From assembly GCA_916610825.1 (NCBI GenBank), contig OU744448.1, positions 23,477,032 to 23,541,031 on the forward strand: a DNA stretch of 64,000 nucleotides. Direction: 5' to 3'. The stretch's first letter is position 1. Each line of letters begins with the position of its first letter. Positions 30,933-44,800 of this stretch are shown here, one piece after another. This stretch comes from Haliclystus octoradiatus (taxonomy: Eukaryota > Cnidaria > Staurozoa > Stauromedusae > Haliclystidae). The position numbers were made by a program, and so were the translations under genes. The notes beneath the pieces are model-generated. The model had not been told where the DNA came from and did no database searches. It was given only the letters and a program-made list of their open reading frames with translations.

Positions 30933-33900
30933 ATGCCCATCAATAATCAACAATTCCGAATATCAACTGGTTTATTTAACTCATCCATCAGTAAATATCA
31001 AGTAACTACGACTAACACCAAAACAAAACTTTATAAAAAATTGAAGCATATCGTATTATCCACCATAAACAATTTGTATGTCACAATAACTACATCATTC
31101 ACTACTGTACTCAAATGTTTTTCACAGATCAACCAATACTTTATAACACTTATCTATCTAATAATGCTCTGCTGTGGTGATATACATCCCAACCCTGGAC
31201 CAATTCATAATATTAACATCGTCAGCTGGAACTGCAACAGTCTAAGGGGGAAGCAGCACGAAATCGACCACCTCACTAATAAATTATCACCGAATATCAT
31301 TGCCCTATGTGAAACCAAATTAAACACTAATATCAGCAATAAGCAAATAGACTTAGATGGATTCACTCTACATAGAAAAGACCGTCCCAACAGCACTGCT
31401 GGAGGTGGGCTTGTATTCTACATCAACGACAACATCGCTTGCAGAAGAAAACCTAAATGGGCAAATAACGAAATTGAGATGATGGCATTCGATATTAAAT
31501 TTGGCTTAAAAAAGGTGTCAATAATATTAACATACCGGCCACCAAATTTTGCACTGAAAAAGTATTTTGACTGTCTGAATAGTATTATGGAAACATTACT
31601 TAGATCAAGATCTAGTAGTAAGATCTGAGGTAGTATTGCTAGGTGATTTGAATTGCGATATTAGCAAAAAAGTGAATAACACTCCTGGACAATCCCTTCA
31701 AGAATTTATTGATAACTACGCTCTCATCAATCTGATCAATGGACCAACCAGACCATCATCAGGGACATCACTTGATGTCATACTCGTATCGCATCCAAGA
31801 CACTTTGTTGCTAGTAACATCATCGCAACTGGAGCTTCCGACCACAGTATCTGCATGACAACATACAAAACTAAATGCCTACGCACACAGCCAAGATTAA
31901 TAACTTACAGAAAAACGAAAAATACAAACTTTACTTCACTCAATAATGATCTCTGTGGGATACAATGGGAACGTATGTACACTAATGATAACGGTGAGCT
32001 ACTGTCAGCCGATGATGTATGTAACAGATGGTTCTTTGAAGTTAACTCAGTCATAGAGAAACATTCACCATTGAAATCTAAACTTATTAAGGCACAACGA
32101 CCACCATGGATTACAGCTAACATCGACGAAGCAATGAGATTCAGAGATCACTTATCGAAGTTACCACGAAATGAAGAAAATATCCGCCGCTTCCACACTC
32201 AACGGAATCTAGTCACAAAACTTAAACGACACAGCCTCCAACAATATCTCGAAACATTTTCAAAGACTGAACCCTCAAAATTTCACCGTAACTTACAAAA
32301 GATCACTGGTATTGGGAAAAACAATTGTTTAATAACCTCCGCTAAAGAAAAAGCACAAATAGTAGGAAGATATTTAAAAAAATGTATACCACCTACTCCA
32401 AACTGGACTGCCGACTATCTCAAAAATCACCCAAGCATACATCAAATCATGAATCGCTCCTACACTTCCTTCTGTTTTCAATACACATCAGACAATGAAG
32501 TATATAATATTATCAAAAGATTCAGAACTAATAAGGCAACTGGGGCCGATAACATATCCGTAAGCTTCCTCAAAATTATCCTAGCTAGCCTCACCTCTCC
32601 TATTACCGATCTATTTAATCACTTAATAACAATAAATGAAATACCAAAAGCCTGAAAACATGGCATAGTCTCACCAATATACAAAAAAAATGATCCATCA
32701 AATAAAGAAAATTATCGACCAATTACCATCCTCACTCATATCTCCAAAGCATTCGAGAAAATCTTAGCAAATCAACTCCAAAATCATTTCAAACCAATTT
32801 TCCCACCTGATATGTTTGGCTTTGTATATAGTCACACTCCTGAAATGGCCCTCATGAAACTCACACAAGATTGTAGAACAGCATCAACAAAAAACAAACT
32901 ACTGCAATCGTCTCCCTCGATCTCTCCAAGGCATTTGAAATGGTACACCATAAACTTCTGATGGAAAAATTGAGAGCTTATGGTGTAAATCCATCAAGTT
33001 GTAACTTAATCAACAATTACCTAAGTGGAAAAACACAATCTATCAGAGTTGAAAGTCAGACTTCCTTGCCCTTCTCCTGCCCTCGGGGAGTCCCACAAGG
33101 ATCGATAATATCACCACTACTATTTAATATCTACGTAGCAGACTTTTCATTTCTTCCAATAACCTCTTCCATCATACGATACGCAGATGATACAACGCTA
33201 TACTGTTCCTCCAACCACAAAAATACTGCTGTCCAACACCTCAACAAAGACTTGGAAAAGGTGCACCAATGGTTCCAGCTGAATTGTATAAAACTGAACC
33301 CCTCAAAAACTCAATGCCTACTAATCACTCACATTCCAGAACCCGACATTCACGTCACGAGCGCAAATCTTCTAAGTACTAATCAAATACATAACAAAGA
33401 CATTACAATCGATGATGTAACCTTACCTTGGCTCAATATAATAAAGATACTCGGTGCTCACATTGACAGTAGATTAAACATGAGATGTCATCTTCGCAAT
33501 TGCATCAGAAAAGCCAATCTCTCCCTATATCAAATCAAACAGGTTAAAAAATCCCTAAACCCACACCTTGCCAATACACTTTACAAGACATACATCTGTC
33601 CTCATCTAGAACATTGTAGCCTACTTCTTCTTGGAATTAATCAAACGGATAGACTGAAATTAGAAAGAATTCAAGAAAAATCACTAAAACACCTAACACG
33701 ACCCAATACTGGGAAAGAATATCGTCTTCCATCTCTAGACGTCAGAAGAATAGTAAAATTAACCAATATGATCCAAAAAACACTCATAATAGAACTCCAA
33801 AACTTTTACACTCCCTCTTCAAGGTATCCAACACTAAATATACGTCATCTTGCCGTCCAAACAAACTCATCCCACCCATTTGCAGAACAACCCTGATGAA

Positions 33901-34054
33901 ATGGTCGATTGTAGCAGTAGGTACTAGAGTCTGGAACTTTATCCCGGAAGTAATACGTGGGGAAGCAATAAGAACATTCAAAGAGTCAACTCTTGCGTAT
34001 TTGACATCCCTGGAATGGAAAATAAATTATTGGTTTATGTCAATCAGCTGTCGA
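30933..34054 (+). pseudogene. LINE ORF2: APE endonuclease and reverse transcriptase, broken
   Basis: Order: a hydrophobic leader, a 2A-like GDIHPNPGP, the APE core (NIVSWNCNSLRGK, CETKLN, then GDLNCDIS and GASDHS), then the RT domain with RGVPQGSIISPLLFNIYV, YADD (33180-33191) and a C-terminal RVWNFIPEVIR tail. Breaks: a frameshift near 31620-31636, TGA at 32653-32655 where Trp is expected, a frameshift near 32890-32940, and another near 33890. The start Met is uncertain. Family: CR1/L2/Rex1-like by motif order. Confidence 0.88.
31179..31202 (+). other. 2A-like motif in the LINE
   Basis: Codes DIHPNPGP directly before the endonuclease and after a hydrophobic run. The known 2A consensus is DxExNPGP; here His replaces Glu. 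Similar motifs are known at the ORF2 start of CR1/L2/Rex1-type elements of marine invertebrates. Activity is uncertain. Confidence 0.7.
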
Positions 34055-34375
34055 TAGTTAGATTATAATGTTATAAATATCAAAAACACTAGCATTCTCG
34101 TCATAAATATAATACAATTAGCATAATTATGGAACTTATCTCATTCAAAAAACGAAAAAAGAATAATTATAATTATAATGTTAATAATAAAAAAAAAATA
34201 ATAATAATAAAATAAAAATAAAAATAAAAACTTATATTATATTATTAATACTATTATCCTTATCATTATTTCTACTAATTTACAATATTATAATTAATAA
34301 CTTACTTTTAAATTCGTATCAATGTATAAACGAGCATTTGCTCATTTTGGTTACGAATCGAAATAAAATTATAAA

Positions 34376-34826
34376 CACACACGACCCTCTTATTATCACG
34401 ATTTTAGGCTGCACCAGGGACAGTGATAAAAAATATAAAAGGCATCAAATGTGTTAATAAAGGACATTGAATAGATATTCACAAAGTAGCTAGATAATCA
34501 GATTGCATCATGATGTTGTATTCACCTTGATGTTGTATCTCCAGAAATTTTGGAATAATTTGATAAACTCCACACCGCGATGCAAATTGAAATGTCGAAT
34601 TAAAATAAGAAATCTGTGTAAGATCCTTATAGGGTTGGCAAGGAGAAGACAGACAACACGCAGTAGCTTCTTGTATACTTTATTACGCTCTTCACGATGA
34701 TCAACAGCAAGAGAGGGAATACTTAAACACGCAACAACTAATACCACAATACCGCTGAGACAATGACACAATTAACCAATCACACAATACATCAATAATC
34801 TTTTCTAATACAATGCAGATAATCCC
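34376..34826. other. Unassigned spacer
   Basis: No gene. The stretch near 34615-34700 (GGTTGGCAAGGAGAAGACA, ACTTTATTACGC) looks like part of an unidentified repeat, but nothing supports a class. Confidence 0.4.
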
Positions 34827-35712
34827 TAAAGCCCCGGCCAAATGAAGCCAACATTTTTCCAGCTTTTTCACAACATCGATGTTGTGAAAATGCTGGCTTC
34901 AATTGGCCACCCAAGCCAGAATTTTCACAACATTGATCGAAGTTTTTATCAAATGCTGGCAAAATGTTGGTTTCATTTGGCCACCCCAGCCAACAAATTT
35001 CAACAAATCTCAGTGTTGGATTTTGTTGGCTTGCACTTTGAAGATGATCAAAACATTTGCCAACATTCTATTGTTCTCTTCGATGTTGTGAATATGCTGG
35101 CTTCATTTAGACACCCCAGCTAGCATTTTCACAACATTTGACATATCAAATTTCAAATAATGGAAGAAGCGTCTCTACTATTGGTCAATGATTACGTAAT
35201 ATTTTTAGATAGTCGCGTAATGACAACTGCAGTTTGACGCGAAAGTGTTGCTATGAAACTGTTGATTTATTTCATAGAGTCGAGAAATTCAAATAATAAA
35301 GTTTGTCATTTTCTATAGAAGGTTTTGCTGTTTATTCGAAATTTTCAAGTGATTTTAATATCTCTGCGATGGAAGATGACATTCATACTCTTCATAGTGA
35401 CAAAGAAAGTACATAAGATTCAACAGAGACTGATCATTAGAATTTATTGTGGTTTAATTTGAAAATGCCCACGAAGTACAGCAAAGAAGGACAACCTAAA
35501 AGAAAGATATTATTGAAAGAGTATAATTTGAATAAATATAAATCTAAATCGAGTGACGCAGAAGATGATTTCCCCTTTTACAAATTCCTTTCCAGCTCGG
35601 ATGTTGTGAAACTGCTGGCTTCATTTGGCCACCCCAGCCAGCATTTTCACAACATTGATGCGAAATTTTATCAAGTGTTGTGAAAATGTTGGCTTCATTT
35701 GGCCGGGGCTTA
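34827..35712. mobile_element. Second AAGCCCCGGC MITE
   Basis: Same termini (AAGCCCCGGCCAAATGAAGCC and inverse) and same internal palindromic units as 10895-11946, with a better-preserved unique core at about 35150-35600. The core has a 44-codon open stretch (about 35465-35600, including KYSKEGQPKRK) that is degraded in the other copy. Confidence 0.88.
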
Positions 35713-35799
35713 GTGTTCGACATTGTGGAGCAGTAACTCGGATTAACAGGTTCGATATGACGTCACGATGGGATAATAGCTTCGATCATTATCCCTACT

Positions 35800-36190
35800 A
35801 AGATATTATAATAGAACCAAGATAGTCTAGCTTAAATTTGTGTTTTCAAAGACTTTTAAACAGGCCATAATATTATCAACCAAACAAAATGTATGTAACA
35901 TCCTCAAGTATTGAATAATTTAAATTAAAAACAACATCTTCGTCCGACATCAATAACATCCTCAAAGGTCTATCTTTGTTCAACCAATATCGATAATTTC
36001 CAAACATTTTGATCTGTTCTGACACGGCAGAATATCTGAGAATTGGCCTCAAAAGCTATTTTAAGATCATCTCGTTTTGATGCTCGTTTTGAGATTTAAG
36101 TTTTGATCTCGTTTCTTGTGAAAAGTAAAACGTTTATTCGCACGGTTCAGATGAAGTCATGAAACCCGGTTCTGTTTGATTCAAATTCTT
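35800..36190. mobile_element. Truncated CAAGATATTAT foldback, left arm only
   Basis: Matches the left arm of 20434-21267 from AGATATTATAATAGAACC to the centre region with GAACC...GGTTC. The right arm is missing. Confidence 0.82.
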
Positions 36191-36237
36191 TTTCCTTGGA
36201 TAATTAATGTGTTCGTAAAGGTTTACTTGACATGAAT

Positions 36238-37420
36238 TTCATGATGGCATATGCGATAAAAAAACACACAATAATTGGCGCAACAGTTTCGATTTAATCT
36301 AAAATCATCTTCATGCAATGTGAAAAGAGAGAGTTAAAAAGTTACATGAATATTTATATAAAAATCTAATTAATTTGTCTATTGAATTTATCGGAACGGT
36401 ATTATACTTTTTAACAATGGCAAACAATAATTACAGTAGAGATATTTTAGCACAAGAACAATATTTTAGCACAATCGCGATAGCCAGCTACACTTTTCTA
36501 AGTGACTTGGAAGGTGTGGCAAATCATTATCAATTACATCTGGAGATATAAATGTTGTCGTCGTATATATTTTACTTATTTTTTGGATGTTATACAAAGA
36601 TTATTTTGTTGTTTTTATTTGGAGTTTCAATGATGTGGTATATTTACAGACCGAAGGGAATACCTCATCGATTTATTTGGTGTCAATGTGGCCTAATAGA
36701 TTTTGAATTAACTTTCATAGTTACGTTATATCTAACTGTTGTTATCTTGTGTGACATGCGCGATGCTGTCATGTCGGCCAATCAGGTCGGCAATTTTTTC
36801 AACAACGATCAGAGGAAATACAGAAAGTTGGTAATCAATCTGATAGAACAATTTGCCATTGATGAATGGATTTTGGATTATTTGTTTTTGGTTGTAATAA
36901 TTATTTCATTGTATCTGTCTTATATAGTATATCCGTACTTAGTTTTTCTGTTTGTCAATTTGTTCTAAATTATTATTATTCCATATTCATAGTTACGCTA
37001 AATCTAACTGTTGTTATCTTGTGTGACATGCGCGATGCTGTCATGTCGACCACTCAGGTCGGCAATATAGTAAACAACGACCAGAAGAAATACAGATAAT
37101 GGAAGAACAATACCAAAGAGCATTTTGCCGTTGTTAAACTATTTTTGATTGTAACTGTTATTTCACCGTGTTTGTATCGAATATTCGTAATTAGTTGTTG
37201 TGCTAATATATCTCTACTGTAATTATTGTTTGCCATTGTTAAAAAGTATAATACCGTTCCAATAAATTCAATAGACAAAATTAATTAGATCTTTATATAA
37301 ATATTCATGTAACTTTTTAATTCTCTCTTTTCACATTGCCTGAAGATGATTTTAGATTAAATCGAAGCTGTTGCGCCAATTATTGTGTGTTTTTAATCGC
37401 ATATACCATCGTGAATAAAA
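36238..37420. mobile_element. Foldback element with internally duplicated core
   Basis: Arms 36240-36465 and 37192-37418 pair (AATTGGCGCAAC against GTTGCGCCAATT; GGAACGGTATTATACTTTTT against its inverse). The core holds two direct copies of about 115 bases, 36716-36830 and 36989-37100 (both with GTGACATGCGCGATGCTGTC). A 138-codon Phe/Leu/Ile-rich frame (36552-36968) covers the first core copy and is probably non-coding. Confidence 0.88.
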
Positions 37421-40400
37421 GAAAATAATTAATGTGATGAATAATAAAACAATTATCAAACTCGATATTTCGCGCGACAATGATATTTATCAGACCTCGA
37501 GGCTCTATTATCTACCTCGTAGGCTTCAGTAGATAATAGAACCCTCGGTATAATATTTCTCAATGTCACACTCAAACTCGTTCGAAAATTGTTTACAGTT
37601 TGATACCATCAGAGCGATGAAACGTTCGACACATCAGTTATATTTATAATTAAAAGAATGCTCAGAGAGGAACGCTTGGTCAAAATAGAAAGCCAGCTTG
37701 CATATTCTTGACTCCAGTCTAAGTCTTACCTTGATCACGTGTTTCGAACATAGCGACGAGCTAGGATAAATTTAATAACCTTTCCGAAATAGAAATTTAC
37801 TCTGTAATCAAATAATGACCTCTCAAAAATACGATAAAAAGCAACATCTCAGGAGTTGCGACTTTCGATATTCAAGTGTAAATATTATTCAAGAATTCTA
37901 CATTGAATTGCTTGCGTTCTGTTTGATATTGAGATGATATTGCAGGAATTTCATTAGAATAATAAATGATTACTGAAAAATCAATAACGCATTAAATTTG
38001 AAAACAACCCATTGTTGTGGCGAATCTCCCAGCTTGTTACCATCCAATTAGGACGGTTTTATTTATTCTTCAATTGGTAAAGATTTATTCTTCAATTGGC
38101 AACGAAATTATAGCTTCGAAAAACAAAGCAGACATGAGCAATGTAACCAACTGGCTCAGAACAAAGGTACCATTTGTAACTCTGCGATCTAAAATCTTAT
38201 GTATCAGAGGACCTAAGACAATATCACATACCTACCGTATGTATCAACCAACGTTGGTGACATTGAACTCAGTCGTGCTGTTGGATCTCTCAAGTAATTA
38301 TTTAAACTCCAGATCAATACTAGTTGTATCTAAATATCACAAAACATATTTCCTGTATGTTAAAAATATAAAACATAATTTCTTGTGTTATTGAAATGCT
38401 GTGTTATTATTGTTAATCTCCAATAAAGAATATGACTATTAGTGACAATTGAAATTCCAGACAAAGGTTGTGTTACATGATTAATAAAATAATTAAAGTT
38501 TTGTTTCTACTTATTCTATTTATCCACTCTCGACATCCTTATTGGGACAGTTTGGGGTTCTTTTGATGTAAATTGTTCTTGGTTAGTATCAATTAGTGTT
38601 GTAAATTTTCAATTTCAGGAGAGGTCAACTGCGTAGCCTCCAGATGTCGCTATGGTGTATTTTAAATAAATGTGGCTATGTGTGTCATTACTTGGGTCTG
38701 TTCTAAATTAGTTTATGATAGATTGCTCTATTGATTTTAAGATTATTGATTTCATAATATTTACTGGTTTTATTTGATCATTATTAATTGGAGTGTGTCC
38801 TGTTCCAAATACATCACTTGGTATAAACTATTAGTCAACTAATGTTAATTTGGTTCATATTTACTTGTATTTGTAATGATAATTATATAATATTTGAAAT
38901 GATAATTATATTATATTTGAAATGAAGATCCATGTACCTTTCTGGTACAGTTGTTATGAATGTATGCGGTCACATTTTTCAAAGTTACAGTTCTTTGTTG
39001 CTCTTCCAGTAGATTGACATAATTTTCTATTGTGTTGTTGTTTTATGTCCAAAAACTTTTTTAGGGGCCGTTTCAGAGGGGGGTGGTTGTCGTAAATTTT
39101 CAAAAAATCCCCCATTAATAGAGAGACCATTCCATAATTCCCACTATTTTTTTAAAATGGCGAGAGATTTCCTTCAGCTTAACATTGATTATTTGGCTGT
39201 TTATGGATTTCATGGGAGCAGGAATTGCCCTTACTGTTCTTCTCTACAGTATTACAACGGTAATGATACACCGAATTAGTTTTACCTATAAACTAATGTT
39301 ATTTCCACAACAAACGGGAGCAGACCACGCCATCCAACATGCATGGTTTGATTTTCAGAACAAGCAGTATTTTAGATCACAGCTTCATTCTTCGTATTCA
39401 ATCAAGGCTTAGCTCTCTCCCCCCGCCCAGAGCACACTACAGTCAGGGTCATTCTATTCACAAAAGGTTTTTATATTTTAATCTAATGAATAGGACATTA
39501 AAAAAATATATAATTAAAATTGTTACACATAATGGTTCCTATGTTTACTATTCGAGCAAGGATATTCCAATTATATACCCCAGATGGTCATTAAGCTCAG
39601 GTATTCAGGCAGAAGTGTATGAATGGCCCTCCTTTATGAGGATTAGATATGTTATAGTTGTTTGAGATGTCATTCGGCACGTGTGCACAGCATATTGACC
39701 CAGTATAGTAGTTCCTCATACATTAATTTGAAGTGGTCACTCTGCTCAGGTAACTAATTCTATTGTTATATATGGATAGTCTGATAATCTTTAACTTACC
39801 TGTTCAGATGTAGGCATAGGTTATAGTAATAATCAATATTGTTGTCATGGTTACCATTTGGTCCCAGGAATTACTGTTGTTCATTTCAGGTGGTCACACA
39901 GCTCAGGTAATACATATTCACACATGCTTGTACTGCTGTTAAGTTTCAAATCATTCCGAACTATATTTTGCTGATCTGCTGTAGGCCTATTGGTTCTCAA
40001 AACAAAGATCTTTTTAGATGTAAATTGGTCTTATTGTTATGAAACTAGAGAGTGATAGGGTATTCTCTAATGGCAGGTTCAAGTGCAGTGGGTTGCAGTA
40101 GGTTCCTTTATTGCTCATGGTAAATTCATAACGGATGACTCATAGTTTCAGGAAGTAATATCAGCAAAGACACAATATTAGTTGTTGTCTAGTATAGCAT
40201 TAATGACAAATTGAAATCATGCAAATTGATATTAAAATTATTATCTAGGCATCTTAAAACTGATGTAGTTATCAATATTGTCTTCCAGGCAATGTTTGTT
40301 GAATGTTCTTTTTTCTTCATATCTTTTATATATTGTGTTGATAATTTAAATTTATATTATAGTGAAAGATAGTGATATAGCTATCATTATTTTAGCTAAG

Positions 40401-41791
40401 ATATTTTTTACTGAGAGTAGCCAAGTTAATAGTATTGATAATAGTATTCAATTTAATCATGTTCTATTATTTATATTATATTATCATATTTGTTTTTGTT
40501 ACATTATATTTTAGTATAGTATATAGTATAGCGACATCCATTGGTATAGGCCATTGTCCGTGTGGTATGAAATTGTCATTTTTGGATTTCAATATTAATA
40601 ATCATAATAATTAAAGAGATCTGATACGCTGCGTTGGCAGACCAGGGGGAGCGAAACGCCATTGCCCTTATATATTTCACCACGATTGGATCATCAGAGG
40701 AGCGAATCGCAAAGGGAAATGCCAAAGAATAAATTCGTTGACAAATGGGAGTTGTTTCCGTTGCAAGTATCAGATCAAAATGCAAATATAATAATTTTTC
40801 ATAACAATTCCTTATTTCTAAATGATTATTCTTAAAATAATTAGTAGCCCCTTTTCTTTCTTTGTTGACCATTGACAGGTTGGCAGTTGATTTCTTTGTA
40901 TGTTCTGGTGACCAAGATGGCCGTTCCAGTAATGGTGTTCAATATCCAAAAGTCAGTGATTTTACTTGTAATCAAATGTTAATGATTTCATACCTGGTTA
41001 TTTTCTTCTTTAGTCAGTAACTAGTAGTAACTGGTAGTGAAAGTTGGTAAAAAGTAATTGGTAATAATACACAATTGGCTTGATCCTTCTTCTTTGATTT
41101 GTCGTCGCAAAAGAGACAGATGATCTGTTGCTGCAAGATTTTACACGAGGTGCTTCAAGCTGTGATTGGTATCAAAGTGAGATAGTTGTTTTTGTAATAA
41201 TATGCTGGTTTCCGTAAAGATGGTGGTAGTCTTTCCTGTGACATTAGTTTGTTGGTAAGTGGACTTTTTATTTTAAATTTTTTTAAAAATCTTTAATTTG
41301 CTTTATAATTAGTCCATGTAGGTGTATTTTACTGTAGGTATGTAGGTATGTGATTGTTGATTGATTATTGATTTGTGTGAATCGGGTCTCTTGTTCCTTG
41401 TTCTCGGGTCTCAAGTTTCAGAATCACTCAATGCAAAGAAAACATGTGTTGCTTACTCTGTAAAATAATAACCACAATGTATTTGTATAATGTATAAAGG
41501 GGGGACTTCCATACATCGGCTGTATGGGGACGTGCCATTAAGGGGTGTTTTCCACATTATTGTGAAATTTTACGGTGTTAATATAGAGATTTTCAAAATT
41601 TTTAGAACCTTTCCTTTGTTTTGCTCATAAAAACCTGACATTTTAGGGTATTCATTCTCATTTGCTGTGAAACTTTACGATGTTCCTCCATTTTTGAAAA
41701 TGGCACACCCTTGTTCAAAAACTACCGAAGTACCTCCCCCCTCCGAGTATACGAGTGATGAAAATACTAATTGTAGATATAATTGCACTAC
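37421..41791. other. Region with no assigned gene
   Basis: The missing 3' exons of the Rab gene (after residue 131) should lie here or further left on the minus strand, but I could not identify them. Small frames (38017-38394, 39185-39665) show no family features. An inverted pair GATCTGATAC near 40618 and GTATCAGATC near 40768 marks a likely small MITE. Consecutive blocks near 39670-40140 look like old repeats. Confidence 0.5.
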
Positions 41792-41866
41792 CTTATTCGC
41801 AAGAAGAATAATAGGAATGTCAAAATCTGTAGATATCTCAAGGGCGTCGTGTATAGCTTCAGTCCA
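41792..41866 (-). CDS. Rab exon 8: ANK motif
   Basis: 75 nt, encoding WTEAIHDALEISTDFDIPII then LLANK. Phase 0 to 0. The donor GTAGTG follows directly. Confidence 0.92.
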
Positions 41867-44800
41867 CTGTAAATTAATTATAGTATTAGCATTAACATAT
41901 TAAATACCATATTATAAAATCACAAATTAGATGTAATAATAAAACGAAATGCTATGAAATCAAATTGATCAATAATAATATGAATTAAGATCTGACATGG
42001 TCATTTCAGTGATATACAACAAGCATTTACTGTATGCATCGAATCAGCTTTGTATTATAAAGACTACATGGCACATGGTTATATAGCATAGAGTAGTATT
42101 ACCATAGGCTGTTACACAGATTACACAGTGGAGATTACAGACAGTAACATGGTTACCCAGGCATGGTTATCCAAAAGTGCGATATCTTGTATTACAAGTA
42201 TCCGACAAAAGGTTTAGCGTTCAGGAATATTGTATATTTTCTTAAGAATTTTTGTTGATGTTTGGCCTGTAAATCCGAAATTTAGAAATTTTCTTCTGAA
42301 TTTGTTCTAGCCTTTGGGGATCTAGGATCCCACTTTTGTCGAGCTTTGTGTATTACATTGACATGGCTCTGGTTTAAACAGGATACCGCAGTTATGAAAT
42401 ATAGGTAATCTTCTTTAACAGTCACCATTACAGTGGATTCTTTTTTATATTTATTCCAGATTTCTCGTCTTTCAATTTGAAGTGCCATAATTCAATCATC
42501 CCTGTATATAAAGACCACCTGTCTATAGCAGCCATATACTCTAGATTATCCAAAAACAAGCGGAAATACAGAATGATGTTGCTTTGACCTAGGTGATAAT
42601 AATTATCTAATAGCGTATCTAAACACATATTTCTCATATAAATTTCCATTTACTTACCAAATCAACAGATTTGAGTGTAGCATAACTGCAAATAAGAAAT
42701 TCAAACAAGTAGAATTTAGTGAAATCAATCTTGAGAAAATACTTAGAAATTAGGAAGCATATCTGAACTACATATTACAGCTTTTCATCAACATTTCTTG
42801 AATAGTTGCATCGCCAGTACGTTATTCAAGTATAAATGCATAATCTTTTCAAGCAATGAATTTTCAAAATATGAGAATCTAGTACCATAGAAAAATCAAC
42901 CAAATATATTGATACTTTGACTATCAGATAGTTATTGAAAATACTCTAGAATTATTTACCCTGATATTCTGAACCAATAAGCATCAAAAAATATTTAAAA
43001 TGTATACCGGAACTAGTTCCAGGCTTTTCTATCTTAGTCTTAATGATAAGAGCCTGGAACTAGTTACGGCGCACATTTTAAATAATTTTTTGATTCTAAT
43101 TGACTCAGAATATCACGATGATTAGTTCAAGAGAATTTTCAATAACTATTTGATAGTCAAAGTGTCCATATAATTGGTTGATTTTTTCTATGGGACAATA
43201 ACACTACATAGATTGTAGATTTGCCATGGTCAATAAATAAAACATCCAAAATTATAATTCGAACATAGCCCCTGCGAAAAATAGTTCAGGAGTTCCGGAA
43301 CAGTTCCGGAATAATTCATGGATGTTAAATGGCCCCAAATTTTCATGAACATTTCATGAACTTACCGTGAAGCTTCATGAACAATTAATGTAAATTGGGG
43401 GCAATTTAATGTTCACGAGCTGTTTATGGACCTGCACTGTTTACGCAGGGGAGGTATTGCATTTTTGTTATATGTGGATCATGGCTGCTGGGTAAGACAT
43501 GATTTGATAAAAAGTGTTTCGAAATGTGAAATGTACTATTCATTTACCTTGTGACATCAAACACTAGTAAAGCAGCATTTCTAAAAGATTCAAAACATAC
43601 AATATTTACATTGTGTTTCCATAAAATATATGTACGTATTTGATTCAAATACAATCTTTATCAATATTTTAAGCTAAGCAATTTCCTCCAGCAATACCAA
43701 GTCATGCAGCCAATCTGTTAAGGAAGAAATCATCTGAAATTATTGTTAGCACATTCTCGCATAGGCTTCCAAGGTCGTTTTGGGCTTGTGTGTTGAATTA
43801 ATTTGGTCAGAAACCCAATGATATCTGGTAACATCTAAACCATAAAAGCGTACAAGATATATACTAGACCCACAATTAGATGATTCAATGAAAAGCATAT
43901 TTACAAATGGGAATAAATAATATCAAATTTCATATGATAACGATAAGATAGTCTATTAATTGGTAAAACAAAAAAAGGTGTCAGTGTGTAGATAGATAAT
44001 AGACCTAATTAACAGTGATATATGTCTACATACGCATGTCTGTAATATGCTCTGCTGAGCTTCCTGCACATTTCCTGGCCAGCAATATCCCTGCAATGTG
44101 AAGGATGAAGATAATATTGATATAAAGACAAATACAGACGAATACGGCTAGTGAAGATAAAGAAAATGTATAATTATTTCAGGTGGGTTTCGTAAAATCA
44201 GAGAATCTCACAGTCACGTATATATTACGGGTATAATCTCATATAACAGGAACAATCTCATCTTAACTGGGTAGTGGGTATAGTAATCAATTCAGTAATA
44301 CTATTCAAAAAGCATCATTTGCTTGAACGAAACCTGCGTATAAAGGCTACCTGTCTATAGTGGTCATTGTATCTAGATTTTATAATGACATGTTTTACTG
44401 TATTAAATCCTCACAAAAATCGAATAATTCATTTTCTTGTGAAAATATTAAATATAAGTTGTGAGATCTATCTTTAACACAATAAATTCCTAAGAACAAT
44501 AATCCAACAATAATTTGGGAAGCAAAAGTCTGAAACTAGAAAAATAGTCAGACTTACCACAGCTGAATTGTGATGTTTGTATTTTTGTCATATTTAAGAA
44601 CTTTCAAAGCAAAGTCGGCACCAACCGTGATTTTATAATAAGGGCAGAAGTAGCCTGGAAATAATAAACATGCATTTAAGTAGAACAAAAGCAAGTAAAG
44701 TTAAATATTGAGGAGAACATTGCTAAGCCTATTCAGCTCCCAGTTTTATTCAGTCAGACAAAAGATCTTGGCTTCTGCAATCCTTTAAATTAAGACTACG

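Larger units (their letters stand above)
30190..34375 (+). mobile_element. Non-LTR retrotransposon (CR1/L2/Rex-like LINE), decayed
   Basis: Two consecutive frames: a zinc-knuckle ORF1 and an APE endonuclease plus reverse transcriptase ORF2, followed by an A-rich tail with AAT/AAAAT microsatellites (34188-34235). At least four frame breaks or stops make it inactive. Ends are approximate. Confidence 0.9.

Noticed and set aside
36552-36968. 138-codon hydrophobic frame
   Set aside because: Lies within a foldback element and covers one of two core repeats; the second repeat breaks the frame.
38017-38394. 125-codon frame with a downstream AATAAA
   Set aside because: No ATG start, no domain, no splice support; kept only as unassigned DNA.
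42282-42488. Minus frame MALQIERREIW within a Rab intron
   Set aside because: Does not fit Rab phases or sequence; no splice sites that would use it.
43815-43863. Minus stretch containing GLDVTR, first taken as the Rab fourth strand
   Set aside because: Donor poor and phase wrong; the exon at 43548-43580 (AALLVFDVT) fits phase and family much better.
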